DNA of 64,000 nt from an uncultured Flavobacteriales bacterium (GTDB lineage Bacteria > Bacteroidota > Bacteroidia > Flavobacteriales > CAJXXR01): the NCBI GenBank assembly GCA_913063375.1, contig CAJXXR010000012.1, forward strand, positions 1-64,000. The letters are read 5' to 3'. Positions 46,411 through 54,316 of this stretch are shown here, one piece after another. The translations under genes were made by a program, and so were the position numbers. The notes under the pieces were generated by a model. The model saw only the letters and a list, made by a program, of their open reading frames with translations. It searched no databases and was not told the origin of the DNA. Numbering within the stretch: position 1 is the first letter of the stretch; the number at the start of each line of letters is the position of its first letter.

Positions 46411-47565
46411 ATGAAGCATTTATACCTTTTAATAGTACTGTTTTGTACTAGTTATTCAATACAAGCAAATACCAATATTTCAATATTCGAACAGCAAGAA
46501 TACCAGACTTCCTCTGATTCTATTGTTTGTGATATTTCTGTATATGGCGTTTCTATACCAGGGTTTACGCCTTTGGATACCATATATGATGTTACCATAC
46601 CGTATAATTCACCCATTCCAGTAGTTGAAATAATGTTTTGTGATACGAACGATATAATCATTGTGGATATTGTGGATGCCACAGTAGTACCTGGTACTTC
46701 CACTTACAGTATTAATTCTAGCCAAGGTAATATCACATATTATATCAATTGGATATATGAGTTACCTTCATCGGATGCGGATTTAATATCTCTTACAGGT
46801 ATAACAGGATATTTATGTCAACCATTTCATCCCGATAGTTTAAATTATCAATTTGCAGTGGGGGCGGGGTTCATGTCTTTAGCAGGGCTTTCGGCTGAGC
46901 CTTCAGATTCCCTGGCTATGTTAACGCTTACAGGATCTGCTACTGTTAGCCCTTATGGTACTCTTGTTATTATGGTTACTGCCCAGGATGAAATTACAAC
47001 AAAAGTGTACACGGTGGAAATAGTAGAATCTTGTCCTCCTAATTTTGATTTAATATTATTATCAGATTCCAATGCTATATGGTGTGAAGAATTTTCAAGT
47101 GATCAATACATCTACTATGTACAAGTTGATTCCTCCTTTACCAAATTTCAGATATTAGAAAATATAAGTGGGGTAGATACTTCTGCTGAAATTGCTGTTT
47201 ATATTTCTCCAGAGGATCCAGAAGATTATATTCAAATAGGTATTGAAAGCTTTGGTTCTATGTTTTATTATGAAGTTTATTTGGTTGATTCATGTCCTCC
47301 ATTATCAATTGGGGAATTGATAGAGAATTCAATTATCTTATACCCTAATCCTTCAAGTGATATCGTAAATATCCACGTTGAAAATGATGACCAGGCTACA
47401 TTAACCATATTGGATGTCTCTGGAAGGTCTGTTAAGGAACTCATTATTGAAAAGGGAGAAGAAGCCGTTCAAATAGATGTTTCAAAATTCCCAAAAGGAA
47501 TGTATTTCATTCAATTATATGAAAATGGCAAGCTGCTTATGAATGAAAAGTTGATGGTAGAGTAA
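46411..47565 (+). CDS. short T9SS protein with three cadherin-like modules
   Basis: A 384-residue exported protein. The ATG at 46411 gives signal peptide MKHLYLLIVLFCTSYSIQA, matching the 41480 gene; a TTG start at 46375 is rejected. Three modules (about 30-115, 120-215, 216-300) each begin with a Cys and end in a (T/Q)(V/I)Y strand; the sorting domain starts ILYPNPSSD and ends NEKLMVE. Module 2 keeps the SPYGTLVIMVTAQD segment shared with the giant adhesin. A strong terminator closes the island. Confidence 0.82.
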   Translation: MKHLYLLIVLFCTSYSIQANTNISIFEQQEYQTSSDSIVCDISVYGVSIPGFTPLDTIYDVTIPYNSPIPVVEIMFCDTNDIIIVDIVDATVVPGTSTYSINSSQGNITYYINWIYELPSSDADLISLTGITGYLCQPFHPDSLNYQFAVGAGFMSLAGLSAEPSDSLAMLTLTGSATVSPYGTLVIMVTAQDEITTKVYTVEIVESCPPNFDLILLSDSNAIWCEEFSSDQYIYYVQVDSSFTKFQILENISGVDTSAEIAVYISPEDPEDYIQIGIESFGSMFYYEVYLVDSCPPLSIGELIENSIILYPNPSSDIVNIHVENDDQATLTILDVSGRSVKELIIEKGEEAVQIDVSKFPKGMYFIQLYENGKLLMNEKLMVE

Positions 47566-47621
47566 TACTTTATTTTATAGCTTTTTATCGTTCTCAAGCA
47601 TTTTTCAATTTACCCAATATC

Positions 47622-47655
47622 AAAAAAGCTCCTCATTTGCGTGAGGAGCTTTTTT
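47622..47655. terminator. bidirectional intrinsic terminator
   Basis: AAAAAAGCTCCTCA - TTTGCG - TGAGGAGCTTTTTT stem between the T9SS gene (plus) and the metal operon (minus). Confidence 0.9.
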
Positions 47656-47742
47656 GATAGGCTCATTGAGCACTAACCGAGGTCTATCATAATAGTCTTC
47701 AAGCCGGTTTTAGGGGGGTGTTTTGTTTATGTACCCCCTAAG

Positions 47743-47964
47743 TTAACAACAGTCGTTTTTACCACATGAATTATTCTCCTGAATAGGAGGGCAAGGTATC
47801 GTTCCATAGGAGCAATATACACAGCAGTCAGTACCGGTAGGTTTTAATACCTCTTTACAATTTTCACATTCATAGAAGTATTGGCATGCATCTGTTGGCA
47901 TAACTTCTTCTTTCGAATGTCCACATTTTGGGCAAGTGATAATGGATTTCAGTTGGATGCTCAT
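47743..47964 (-). CDS. GDCCVxC-type small metal-binding protein
   Basis: A 73-residue cytosolic protein with ten Cys: CPKCGHSKEE near the start, then YECENCKEVLKP, TGTDCCVYCSYG and a Cys-rich end (SCGKNDCC). This is the GDCCVxC family (here TDCCVYC), usually found with MerT-like transporters. It overlaps the merTP-like gene by four bases and is the last gene of the operon. A role in binding or passing a soft metal (mercury, copper or similar) is inferred from context. Confidence 0.82.
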   Translation of the reverse strand: MSIQLKSIITCPKCGHSKEEVMPTDACQYFYECENCKEVLKPTGTDCCVYCSYGTIPCPPIQENNSCGKNDCC

Positions 47965-48560
47965 TTTATGGTAGATTGGGTCGTTTTGTATCCAGTGGAT
48001 TCAATAGCGGTAAGAATATCTTTAATATCTACTCTTGAGCTGTCGAATTGAATGTTGGAATTAGCTTCTTTGTATGAAGTTTGAATTTGTACAATACCTT
48101 CAAGTTGGTTTACAGCATGGTTAACATGTTGTTCACAGGCATCACAGGTCATGCCTTCAATGTCCACTTTTAAAGTTTGAATGTGATGACTTTGTACTAC
48201 GATTGTTTTTGTAGGCTCATCTTGAAAAAAGAGGAAGCTATAATATGGAAATGCCAACATGGCTATAGCAAAGAAAGTAACCAAGCCAAGAAACGTTTTT
48301 CCTTTTGTAAATGAGCTGCTGGATGCTTCATCACAGCCACAATCTACTTCATTTTGGGGCTTAAGTTTATTATACCAAGCATAGGCTAGTACTAGTATAG
48401 TGAGACCTATAAGGTAAGGTCTAAATGGTTCCATCCAGCTAAAGGTAGATGCTAAGCCAGAAGCACCAGATACTATGGCTAGAACAGGCATCACACAACA
48501 TAGTGAAGCTCCTATTGCTGTTAGTATACCTGTAAATAAAATTTTCTTGTCTTTTTTCAT
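47961..48560 (-). CDS. merTP: MerTP-type mercuric/heavy-metal transport fusion
   Basis: A 199-residue inner-membrane protein: MerT part at 1-115 with the vicinal Cys pair in the first helix (SLCCVMP, Cys21-Cys22), a cytosolic CGC motif (Cys74, Cys76) and a third helix at about 92-111, followed by a MerP-like HMA domain at 125-195 (EGMTCDACEQHV, Cys139, Cys142). Such fusions are common in Bacteroidota and import Hg(II) or move related metals. No merA reductase gene is in the window, so the metal fate is unclear. It overlaps the regulator gene by four bases (ATGA type). Confidence 0.88.
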   Translation of the reverse strand: MKKDKKILFTGILTAIGASLCCVMPVLAIVSGASGLASTFSWMEPFRPYLIGLTILVLAYAWYNKLKPQNEVDCGCDEASSSSFTKGKTFLGLVTFFAIAMLAFPYYSFLFFQDEPTKTIVVQSHHIQTLKVDIEGMTCDACEQHVNHAVNQLEGIVQIQTSYKEANSNIQFDSSRVDIKDILTAIESTGYKTTQSTIK

Positions 48561-48931
48561 TTAGATAAGGCTTCTTTTGGTATTGCTACATTGGAAAGAA
48601 TCATGGAAATGATAGGCACGTACTCAGCTGAAATGGAGTAGTTAATTAGTTGAGCTACTCGCTGTGTTTTAAGGATGTTTTTATCCTTTAATTTCCGTAG
48701 ATGTTGAGAGATTGCGGATACACTTACTCCTAAAATGTCACTAAGATCACATACACAAAGCGGTCCTTCTTTTTGTATGAGAAATATGATTTTCAATCTT
48801 ACCTCGTTTCCCACGAGACTTAGGGTATTGGATAACTGGCTTAGGGCACTATCAAAGTGATTAAGATAGCTTTTACAATTTTCTAATTGCTTTGTATTGG
48901 CATCAATTCGTATACAGGTTCTTTTATCCAT
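48557..48931 (-). CDS. ArsR/SmtB-family metal-responsive repressor
   Basis: A 124-residue winged-helix repressor. The DNA-binding helices are at 40-90 (GNEVRLKIIFLIQ, VSAISQHLRKLKDKNILKTQR). The metal site LCVCDL (Cys59, Cys61) is in the recognition helix region, as in ArsR/CadC-like sensors, with extra Cys6 and Cys19. It is the first gene of the operon and probably represses it until metal binds. The TAACTTTG -7 box ends only a few bases before the ATG, so the transcript may be leaderless. Confidence 0.88.
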   Translation of the reverse strand: MDKRTCIRIDANTKQLENCKSYLNHFDSALSQLSNTLSLVGNEVRLKIIFLIQKEGPLCVCDLSDILGVSVSAISQHLRKLKDKNILKTQRVAQLINYSISAEYVPIISMILSNVAIPKEALSK

Positions 48932-48935
48932 ATCA

Positions 48936-48970
48936 CAAAGTTACTTATTTAAGCAATTGCTAAAGTAAGT
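48936..48970 (-). promoter_or_regulatory. operator and -7 box of the metal operon
   Basis: A 28-base imperfect palindrome (48943-48970) has half-sites ACTTATTTAAGCAAT and ATTGCTAAAGTAAGT, with 13 of 15 paired positions matching and the core AAGCAATTGCT. It adjoins a minus-strand -7 box TAACTTTG (48936-48943) just before the arsR start. Such dyads are the usual binding site of ArsR/SmtB repressors. Confidence 0.7.
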
Positions 48971-49090
48971 TTTTGTTATAACATTGTATCTATAGTTTAG
49001 AATTCTTAAATTTATTAAAGAATGATAAAAATGTATTTTGAGATTATTTTTTGTGATGTTATTGTAGCGTAATTTATCCTATAACATAAA

Positions 49091-49468
49091 ATGATAGATA
49101 AAGTAAGATTTTCTTATTGTGAAAAAGATATTGTATTAATTAAATCCTTCAATGGAGGGATTTCTTTACAAGAATATATAAATGCATGGCGAAAAGTTAG
49201 AGGTCTACGAATGCTACAGAAAAATGTGAAAGGAGTAATATCTGATTTTACAGATTGTGAATTTCAAATTGAAGAGGAAGAGTTGGATGAGTTATTTATT
49301 TTTTTTCAGAAGAATATAAATTTCATTGTAAATTTGAAGTTGGCTTTGGTAATTGATTCACCAAAAGTTGCAGTAATGACGCTGTTTATACAAAAGTATA
49401 AAATAGATCAAATCAAGATTTTTTCGTCTAAAATACCAGCGTTGAATTGGATTCATTCTGATTCTTAA
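49091..49468 (+). CDS. SpoIIAA/STAS-like small protein (paralogue)
   Basis: A 125-residue soluble protein, paralogue of the one at 10536-10922. Shared residues include SYC, GVISDF..CEFQI, NLKLALVIDSPKVA and a final LNWI. The two genes lie almost 39 kb apart, so this is not a tandem copy. Function unknown. Divergent from the metal operon, but no shared site beyond the arsR operator is apparent. Confidence 0.65.
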   Translation: MIDKVRFSYCEKDIVLIKSFNGGISLQEYINAWRKVRGLRMLQKNVKGVISDFTDCEFQIEEEELDELFIFFQKNINFIVNLKLALVIDSPKVAVMTLFIQKYKIDQIKIFSSKIPALNWIHSDS

Positions 49469-49585
49469 TTCATTCTGTGACTATTTTGTGTACTCCTTTT
49501 TTGGATCGAAGCAGGATTGAAATTATTTGGAATGTACCTGTTTGACAACTCTTTTGGAGATTTGCTGATAGAGGGGGTATGTCTT

Positions 49586-50839
49586 TTAGAGTGTTGTTAA
49601 CAATAGATTCTTTTTATTCTCTAGATATTGTTTCTCAAATAAATTGGAGCAACCCTGTATGGCGAAATTAAGTTCTTCTAGTGCTTTTTGAATATCTCCA
49701 CACTTTTCATGATACGCAGAATAACAACCATTCAGGAGGTATCCTCTTTGATTTAATGTTGCTCTATTGATTTGGTCTAATGTTGTTTTTGCTTTTTTCA
49801 ACTGATTTATTTGCAGGTAAATATTTGCTTTCGACAGGAGGATGCTATCAGAAGGCATTATTTGATACATCTCTTCATAAAGGGTTAATATCCTTTGCCA
49901 GTTGGTGTGCTTAAAATCGATTGCCTTAACATGCTCTGATGCTATTGCGGCCTCTATATAATAAATGGATGGATCATCAAATTCTCTAGACTTTCTCAGT
50001 GCATCATTACCTAGTACAATAAGGGGTAAATACCATTTAGACCTATCCTGGTGTTTTAGGTCGATAATTTCCTTATTTATAAGTTTAGAATCTAATCGAG
50101 AAGCATGAAAGCAAAGCAGTGCGAAAAGAGCATAGAGACTTCCAGACCTAAAATTTTCTTTCAAGAGCAACAGCTTGCACAACCGAATTGCTTCACCGCA
50201 AAGATCTTTGCTTACTAGTAAATCCGGTTTTGTAGAATGAAAACCTTCATTAAAAATCAAGTAAATAATTTGAAGAACACCTGACATCCGAGGTTGAATT
50301 TCATCTCGCGTAGGGTAGTCTAGTGTAATGTTTAAATCTTTTATTTTTTGTCTTGCTCTAACCAGGCGTTTTTTTATCGTTTCTTCATTTTGAAGAAGTG
50401 CAGCGGCTATTTCTTTCATAGAGAAACCGGAAATTGCTTTAAGAGCAAAGGCGATTTGTTCTTTTTTTGAAAGGGCAGGATGACAAGCAACAAAGATCAT
50501 TCTCAACTGGCTATCGGCAACTTCGTGATCTAAAAAAAAGTCGTTAATCTCTAATGTTATTGTTCCATGGCTGATTTTAACCTGTCTTTTCTTTTCAGCA
50601 TTTATTTGGCGAAAAATATCAATAACCCGGTTTTTAGCAGCTTTCATCAACCATGCCTCTGGATTTTCAGGTAGTTTATCGCGCCACTTAATGGATGCTT
50701 TTAGGAAGGTATCCTGTACAGCATCTTCTATTAGCTCTAAGTTGGATAAACCAAATATCTTAGACAAAATGGCGACCATCTTTCCAAACTGATGTCTGAA
50801 AAGATGGTCAACAATTTTATGGTTATTCTTACTTGTCAA
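49586..50839 (-). CDS. ECF42-type sigma factor with C-terminal extension
   Basis: A 417-residue ECF sigma factor. Regions 2 and 4 occupy about 1-170 (LIEDAVQDTFLKASIKWR, EAWLMKAAKNRVIDIFR, ISGFSMKEIAAAL). The remaining 245 residues are the helical TPR-like extension of the ECF42 group (with IYLIFNEGFHS in the DUF6596 part). In this group the extension controls activity and no anti-sigma factor is known. It overlaps the DGPF protein gene by 11 bases, the conserved partner of ECF42. Confidence 0.9.
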   Translation of the reverse strand: MTSKNNHKIVDHLFRHQFGKMVAILSKIFGLSNLELIEDAVQDTFLKASIKWRDKLPENPEAWLMKAAKNRVIDIFRQINAEKKRQVKISHGTITLEINDFFLDHEVADSQLRMIFVACHPALSKKEQIAFALKAISGFSMKEIAAALLQNEETIKKRLVRARQKIKDLNITLDYPTRDEIQPRMSGVLQIIYLIFNEGFHSTKPDLLVSKDLCGEAIRLCKLLLLKENFRSGSLYALFALLCFHASRLDSKLINKEIIDLKHQDRSKWYLPLIVLGNDALRKSREFDDPSIYYIEAAIASEHVKAIDFKHTNWQRILTLYEEMYQIMPSDSILLSKANIYLQINQLKKAKTTLDQINRATLNQRGYLLNGCYSAYHEKCGDIQKALEELNFAIQGCSNLFEKQYLENKKNLLLTTL

Positions 50840-51176
50840 ACTTTATTATTTCTCTAATTTCTACTGACCCACCAAGATCATAATCAGGGTAATCCTCTGC
50901 TATTTTCATAACTTCTTCAAAACTATGAGCAGCAACCGTATAGTATCCTCCAACTAATTCTTTGCTCTCTACAAATGGGCCATCTGATTCAACGCGATCA
51001 GCTCCTGAAACACGTTTACCTTTAGCTACAAGTGCTGCACCACCTTTTAATATACCTTGTTCCTGCATTTTATCGCCCCAGCTAAACCATTTTCCCATTT
51101 GCTCTTGAAGCTTTTCTGGAGATAGACCCAACTCTTCGTAATCAGCCCCTATAAAAATCATCATAAATTCTTTCAT
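50829..51176 (-). CDS. YCII/DGPF-domain protein
   Basis: A 115-residue cytosolic protein of the YCII family with the DGPF signature at 65-68 (ESDGPFVESKELVGGYY). These proteins are the constant neighbours and likely targets of ECF42 sigma factors; their reaction is unknown. The gene overlaps the sigma gene start and lies 67 bases after the VOC gene stop. Confidence 0.9.
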   Translation of the reverse strand: MKEFMMIFIGADYEELGLSPEKLQEQMGKWFSWGDKMQEQGILKGGAALVAKGKRVSGADRVESDGPFVESKELVGGYYTVAAHSFEEVMKIAEDYPDYDLGGSVEIREIIKFDK

Positions 51177-51243
51177 TGTATCTTTTTTAAGTTGATTTAA
51201 ATTTTAAAATCTTGTTCTTTTTGAAATCTCACCCCTTAGGGTT

Positions 51244-51621
51244 TTAGTTTCTTGAGTGAAAGGCAACTCGGTTTCCCTCTGAGTCAATAAATTGAGCCAT
51301 AAACCTATTAGGTCCCATGGCTGTTTTAGGAACAATTATTTTTCCACCAGCATGCTCCACTCTGGATAATGGAGCGGATAGATCGTCGCCGCCATTTAAG
51401 TAAATTAATGAACCTTTGTCAGATGGCTCATAGCCTGGGCCAAATGCTATTCCTCCACCAATTCCGTTTTCCCAATCGGCAGGGAAAAAGGCCATGGTCA
51501 TGCCTACTTCTTCCATGGACATGGTTTCCATTTTTGCATCGAGTACTTCTTCGTAAAAAGATTTTGCTCGGTCAAAATCTTTTGCTGGAATATCAAACCA
51601 GTTAATGGCGTTTTTCATCAT
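51244..51621 (-). CDS. VOC-family (glyoxalase-like) protein
   Basis: A 125-residue protein with two beta-alpha-beta-beta-beta modules of the vicinal-oxygen-chelate fold: INWFDIPAKDFDRAKSFYEEVL, then GGKIIVPKT and FIDSEGNRVAFHS. The substrate is unknown. It is the first gene of the ECF42/DGPF cluster, where VOC proteins are often found. Start at ATG 51621 or 51618. A CAAATTTA (-7 box TAAATTTG on the minus strand) touches the start, so the message may be leaderless. Confidence 0.85.
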   Translation of the reverse strand: MMKNAINWFDIPAKDFDRAKSFYEEVLDAKMETMSMEEVGMTMAFFPADWENGIGGGIAFGPGYEPSDKGSLIYLNGGDDLSAPLSRVEHAGGKIIVPKTAMGPNRFMAQFIDSEGNRVAFHSRN

Positions 51622-51967
51622 TCAAATTTATGTGTTAAACCTTATTTAATATATAACGAAACTGATTTTCGATCCAGGGACATTATTTAAAGGTTTTTTT
51701 GAATGATTGTTATTACGTCCAATTTGCTATTATTTCAAAGAGTTGAAAATAATGTTATTATAATTGATAATTGAAGTAAAGTTATTTTTATTTTAGGTGA
51801 GAAATAGGTGCCTTCAGGCTATTCTAATCTAACTATCGTTAATAGCGGTATTATAAGATACTTTAAAACTTGATGAAATATTTTTTAAAGTACTTGAAAA
51901 GGGATAATATGGCTTATTCTCTTGAATAACAATCCGAGATTAATCAAAGAAAAATTGAGCATAAAAA
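51622..51967. other. divergent intergenic region
   Basis: About 345 very AT-rich bases. It holds a possible minus-strand -7 box (51623-51630) and a 10-bp inverted repeat TACTTTAAAA / TTTTAAAGTA (51859-51868 and 51883-51892). No coding frame. Confidence 0.45.
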
Positions 51968-52474
51968 ATGAAAATAAATTATTTACGCGGTAAATTACTT
52001 GGGAACTATCAGGAGTTTATAGGTTTTGGTGTTTTTTTGATGGTGTTTACAGAAATTGGAGGATTGAATTTTTTTAGTTCATTATGGATTATTTTGGGAT
52101 TGGTTATAATTACTGGGAAAGATGGAATTGAATTTGAACCCAAAGCGCAATTTTTGAAGGAATATTACCAAATTTTGTGGGTGAATTTTGGTTTATGGAA
52201 GTCCTATCATGATTTCCCTTTTATCGCCGTTTTAAAAAGTACTGAAATAAGAAGGCATCAAAGCATGTATTCTGCTGTCGAAACAGCGGACAGGAAGGTG
52301 TTCTACGATATTTTCCTGATGGATAAATCACATAGAAAGAAAATTTTAATTAAAAGGTTTAAAGAAGAAGGTGACGCAAATCTTCAAAGTCAACAAATTT
52401 GTAAGGAATTAGGGCTAGAATTTACGGTTTATCGGCCAGTGATAAGTGCAAGAACACGAAGAAGGAGGCGGTAG
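51968..52474 (+). CDS. membrane-associated hypothetical protein
   Basis: A 168-residue protein with one or two N-terminal hydrophobic segments (about 17-31 and 36-48) and a basic C-terminal domain ending in Arg-Arg-Arg repeats (TRRRRR). No family recognised. Single gene. Confidence 0.55.
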   Translation: MKINYLRGKLLGNYQEFIGFGVFLMVFTEIGGLNFFSSLWIILGLVIITGKDGIEFEPKAQFLKEYYQILWVNFGLWKSYHDFPFIAVLKSTEIRRHQSMYSAVETADRKVFYDIFLMDKSHRKKILIKRFKEEGDANLQSQQICKELGLEFTVYRPVISARTRRRRR

Positions 52475-52649
52475 TTAAGTGAATTTGGATTGTAAGCCGT
52501 TTTGACTGTTTTTATAGTTTTTTGAATAGTGCATCAGAAAAAGAAAGTAGGACTTAAGATCATTAAGTTACATTCTAACTACTATGGATGATATACACTA
52601 ATTGAATTAGAAGAACGTTTTATTATTACTCTGATAAAAGTTTAAATAA

Positions 52650-53735
52650 ATGAAGCAATTGAAATCCATAATACTATTTACATGTGCTATTATTATCAAC
52701 TCTTGCTCAAGTGAGACCACAAATGTGGTACTAAAAGAACCTGAAATTAAATTGGATAAAATTGATTTTCTTGACAAATTTAGAGAAGTAGACCAGTTAT
52801 TTGCATCACTTTCTACGGTGTCGCAGAAATTTTCAGTGTCTTCAAAAATGGATACTACAATAGTTGGGGAGAATGGAACTAAAATTAGTTTGGTACAGGA
52901 TCAACTTGAAACCATTGGTGGAGGTTCATTTGAAGGTCTAATTGAAATTGAATTGTTAGAATTAATGGATATTCCCAGTATGCTATTGCAAAATGCACCC
53001 ACTGTTTCCAATGGGGAATTACTAACAACTGGTGGAGCTTATTATTTGAATATGACTTCTGATGGGACGCAGCTTAAAGTGAAAGATGGTAAAGGGGTAA
53101 AAGTTGAGTTTCCAATATTAACAGCTGATAAGATGTCTGTTTTTTCTGGAGAAAGGGATCGTTTTGGTGTTCTAAATTGGGAGTCAACACAAGAAGAATT
53201 AACGCTAAAAATAGCCCAAGCAAAAGAGCCTTATATTGAAAGTGCTATAGTTATAGAGGAAGATTTTGAGCCTGAATTTGAATATGATAGTATCTATAGA
53301 GAAGGGATACTATCAGACGAAGAAGCAAAGATTCAATTGAAAGCAGCAAAATTTCAACAGAAAATTTATAATTGGATAAATGTGTTGAATTTTGGTTGGA
53401 TAAATGTTGATGAATTTTATAAATCACGTGATCCTAGATCCAGTATACGATTAATTGTGGAAAATGATTCAATTGAATCTATTCGTTTTTATGTTGTATT
53501 TGAAGAGCTTCAAAGTTTTATGGGTGAAAACTATTGGAAAGGAAGAGCAAAGGAAGTTAAGTTTAGTAATATTCCAGTAAATATGAATCTTCAAATTATA
53601 GGAGTGGGTGTAAAAAAGGAAACACCTTATATTTTTCAAACGAGAGTGAATTCTTCTACTGATAAAAAAATAAAAGTTAATTTAAAGGCAACTACGCTAG
53701 AGGAAATACGAGGTATACTAGTTAATTTAAAATAA
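52650..53735 (+). CDS. lipoprotein, unknown function
   Basis: A 361-residue protein with lipobox INSC (Cys19). The mature part is mixed alpha/beta and acidic, without cysteine, with a segment FSVSSKMDTTIVGENGTKISL near the start that looks like an immunoglobulin-like strand set and a long Glu-rich helix near 205-230. No family recognised. It stands alone, convergent with the EF-hand remnant. Confidence 0.6.
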   Translation: MKQLKSIILFTCAIIINSCSSETTNVVLKEPEIKLDKIDFLDKFREVDQLFASLSTVSQKFSVSSKMDTTIVGENGTKISLVQDQLETIGGGSFEGLIEIELLELMDIPSMLLQNAPTVSNGELLTTGGAYYLNMTSDGTQLKVKDGKGVKVEFPILTADKMSVFSGERDRFGVLNWESTQEELTLKIAQAKEPYIESAIVIEEDFEPEFEYDSIYREGILSDEEAKIQLKAAKFQQKIYNWINVLNFGWINVDEFYKSRDPRSSIRLIVENDSIESIRFYVVFEELQSFMGENYWKGRAKEVKFSNIPVNMNLQIIGVGVKKETPYIFQTRVNSSTDKKIKVNLKATTLEEIRGILVNLK

Positions 53736-53786
53736 CTAGCTGGCTTATAACCCAAAGTCTGTTGACATTGTAGTGAACTAAATAAT

Positions 53787-54095
53787 TTAGTTCACTATGT
53801 TATATTCAATGGTTCGAAATACCTCTTTATTAAAGTCAACAAAGAAATAATGAATTTTATCTTTTTTATTAAATTCCCCATTTCTATCTATGTCTTCAAT
53901 GGTTCTAAAGTATAGTCGATTTTGAATTTTTATTATTTCCCAATCAATCAACTCTTGTAATTCTGGAGTTAATTTGTGAAAATCCATGCCATTTATATTA
54001 CTTACAAAAAGGGCTTCCACATCTTTATTGTCAAGTTTCTTATCTTTATTAGTGTCTTTGTCTGAAATTGTAAAAGATTGTCTGATTGGTAGTGA
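53787..54095 (-). pseudogene. EF-hand calcium-binding protein remnant
   Basis: A minus-strand frame with two EF-hand-type loops, DTNKDKKLDNKD (upstream) and DIDRNGEFNKKD (downstream). The only start in the frame is a GTG at 54020, which lies after the first loop; the frame continues upstream to a stop at 54096-54098 without ATG, GTG or TTG. Past that stop the same frame still reads NLYDSIKNYNKIGNSKG. There is no signal peptide. It is therefore most likely the end of a longer calcium-binding protein that has lost its 5' part. A functional 77-residue protein from the GTG cannot be excluded. Confidence 0.5.
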
Positions 54096-54316
54096 TCAGC
54101 CTTTTGAATTTCCGATTTTGTTATAGTTTTTAATCGAATCATATAAGTTGGATAACGTTGGTTATTTTTAGAAATTCTTATGGATTAAAATGATTAATTT
54201 TCAGTCGTATTTTAGCTGAAAATATTTAAAGAGTTCAGGTATTCAACGCTTTGTGGAATGTTATTTTTTTTATACATTCAAATTATATTTTTAATTGATA
54301 AATTAAATATCCACTT

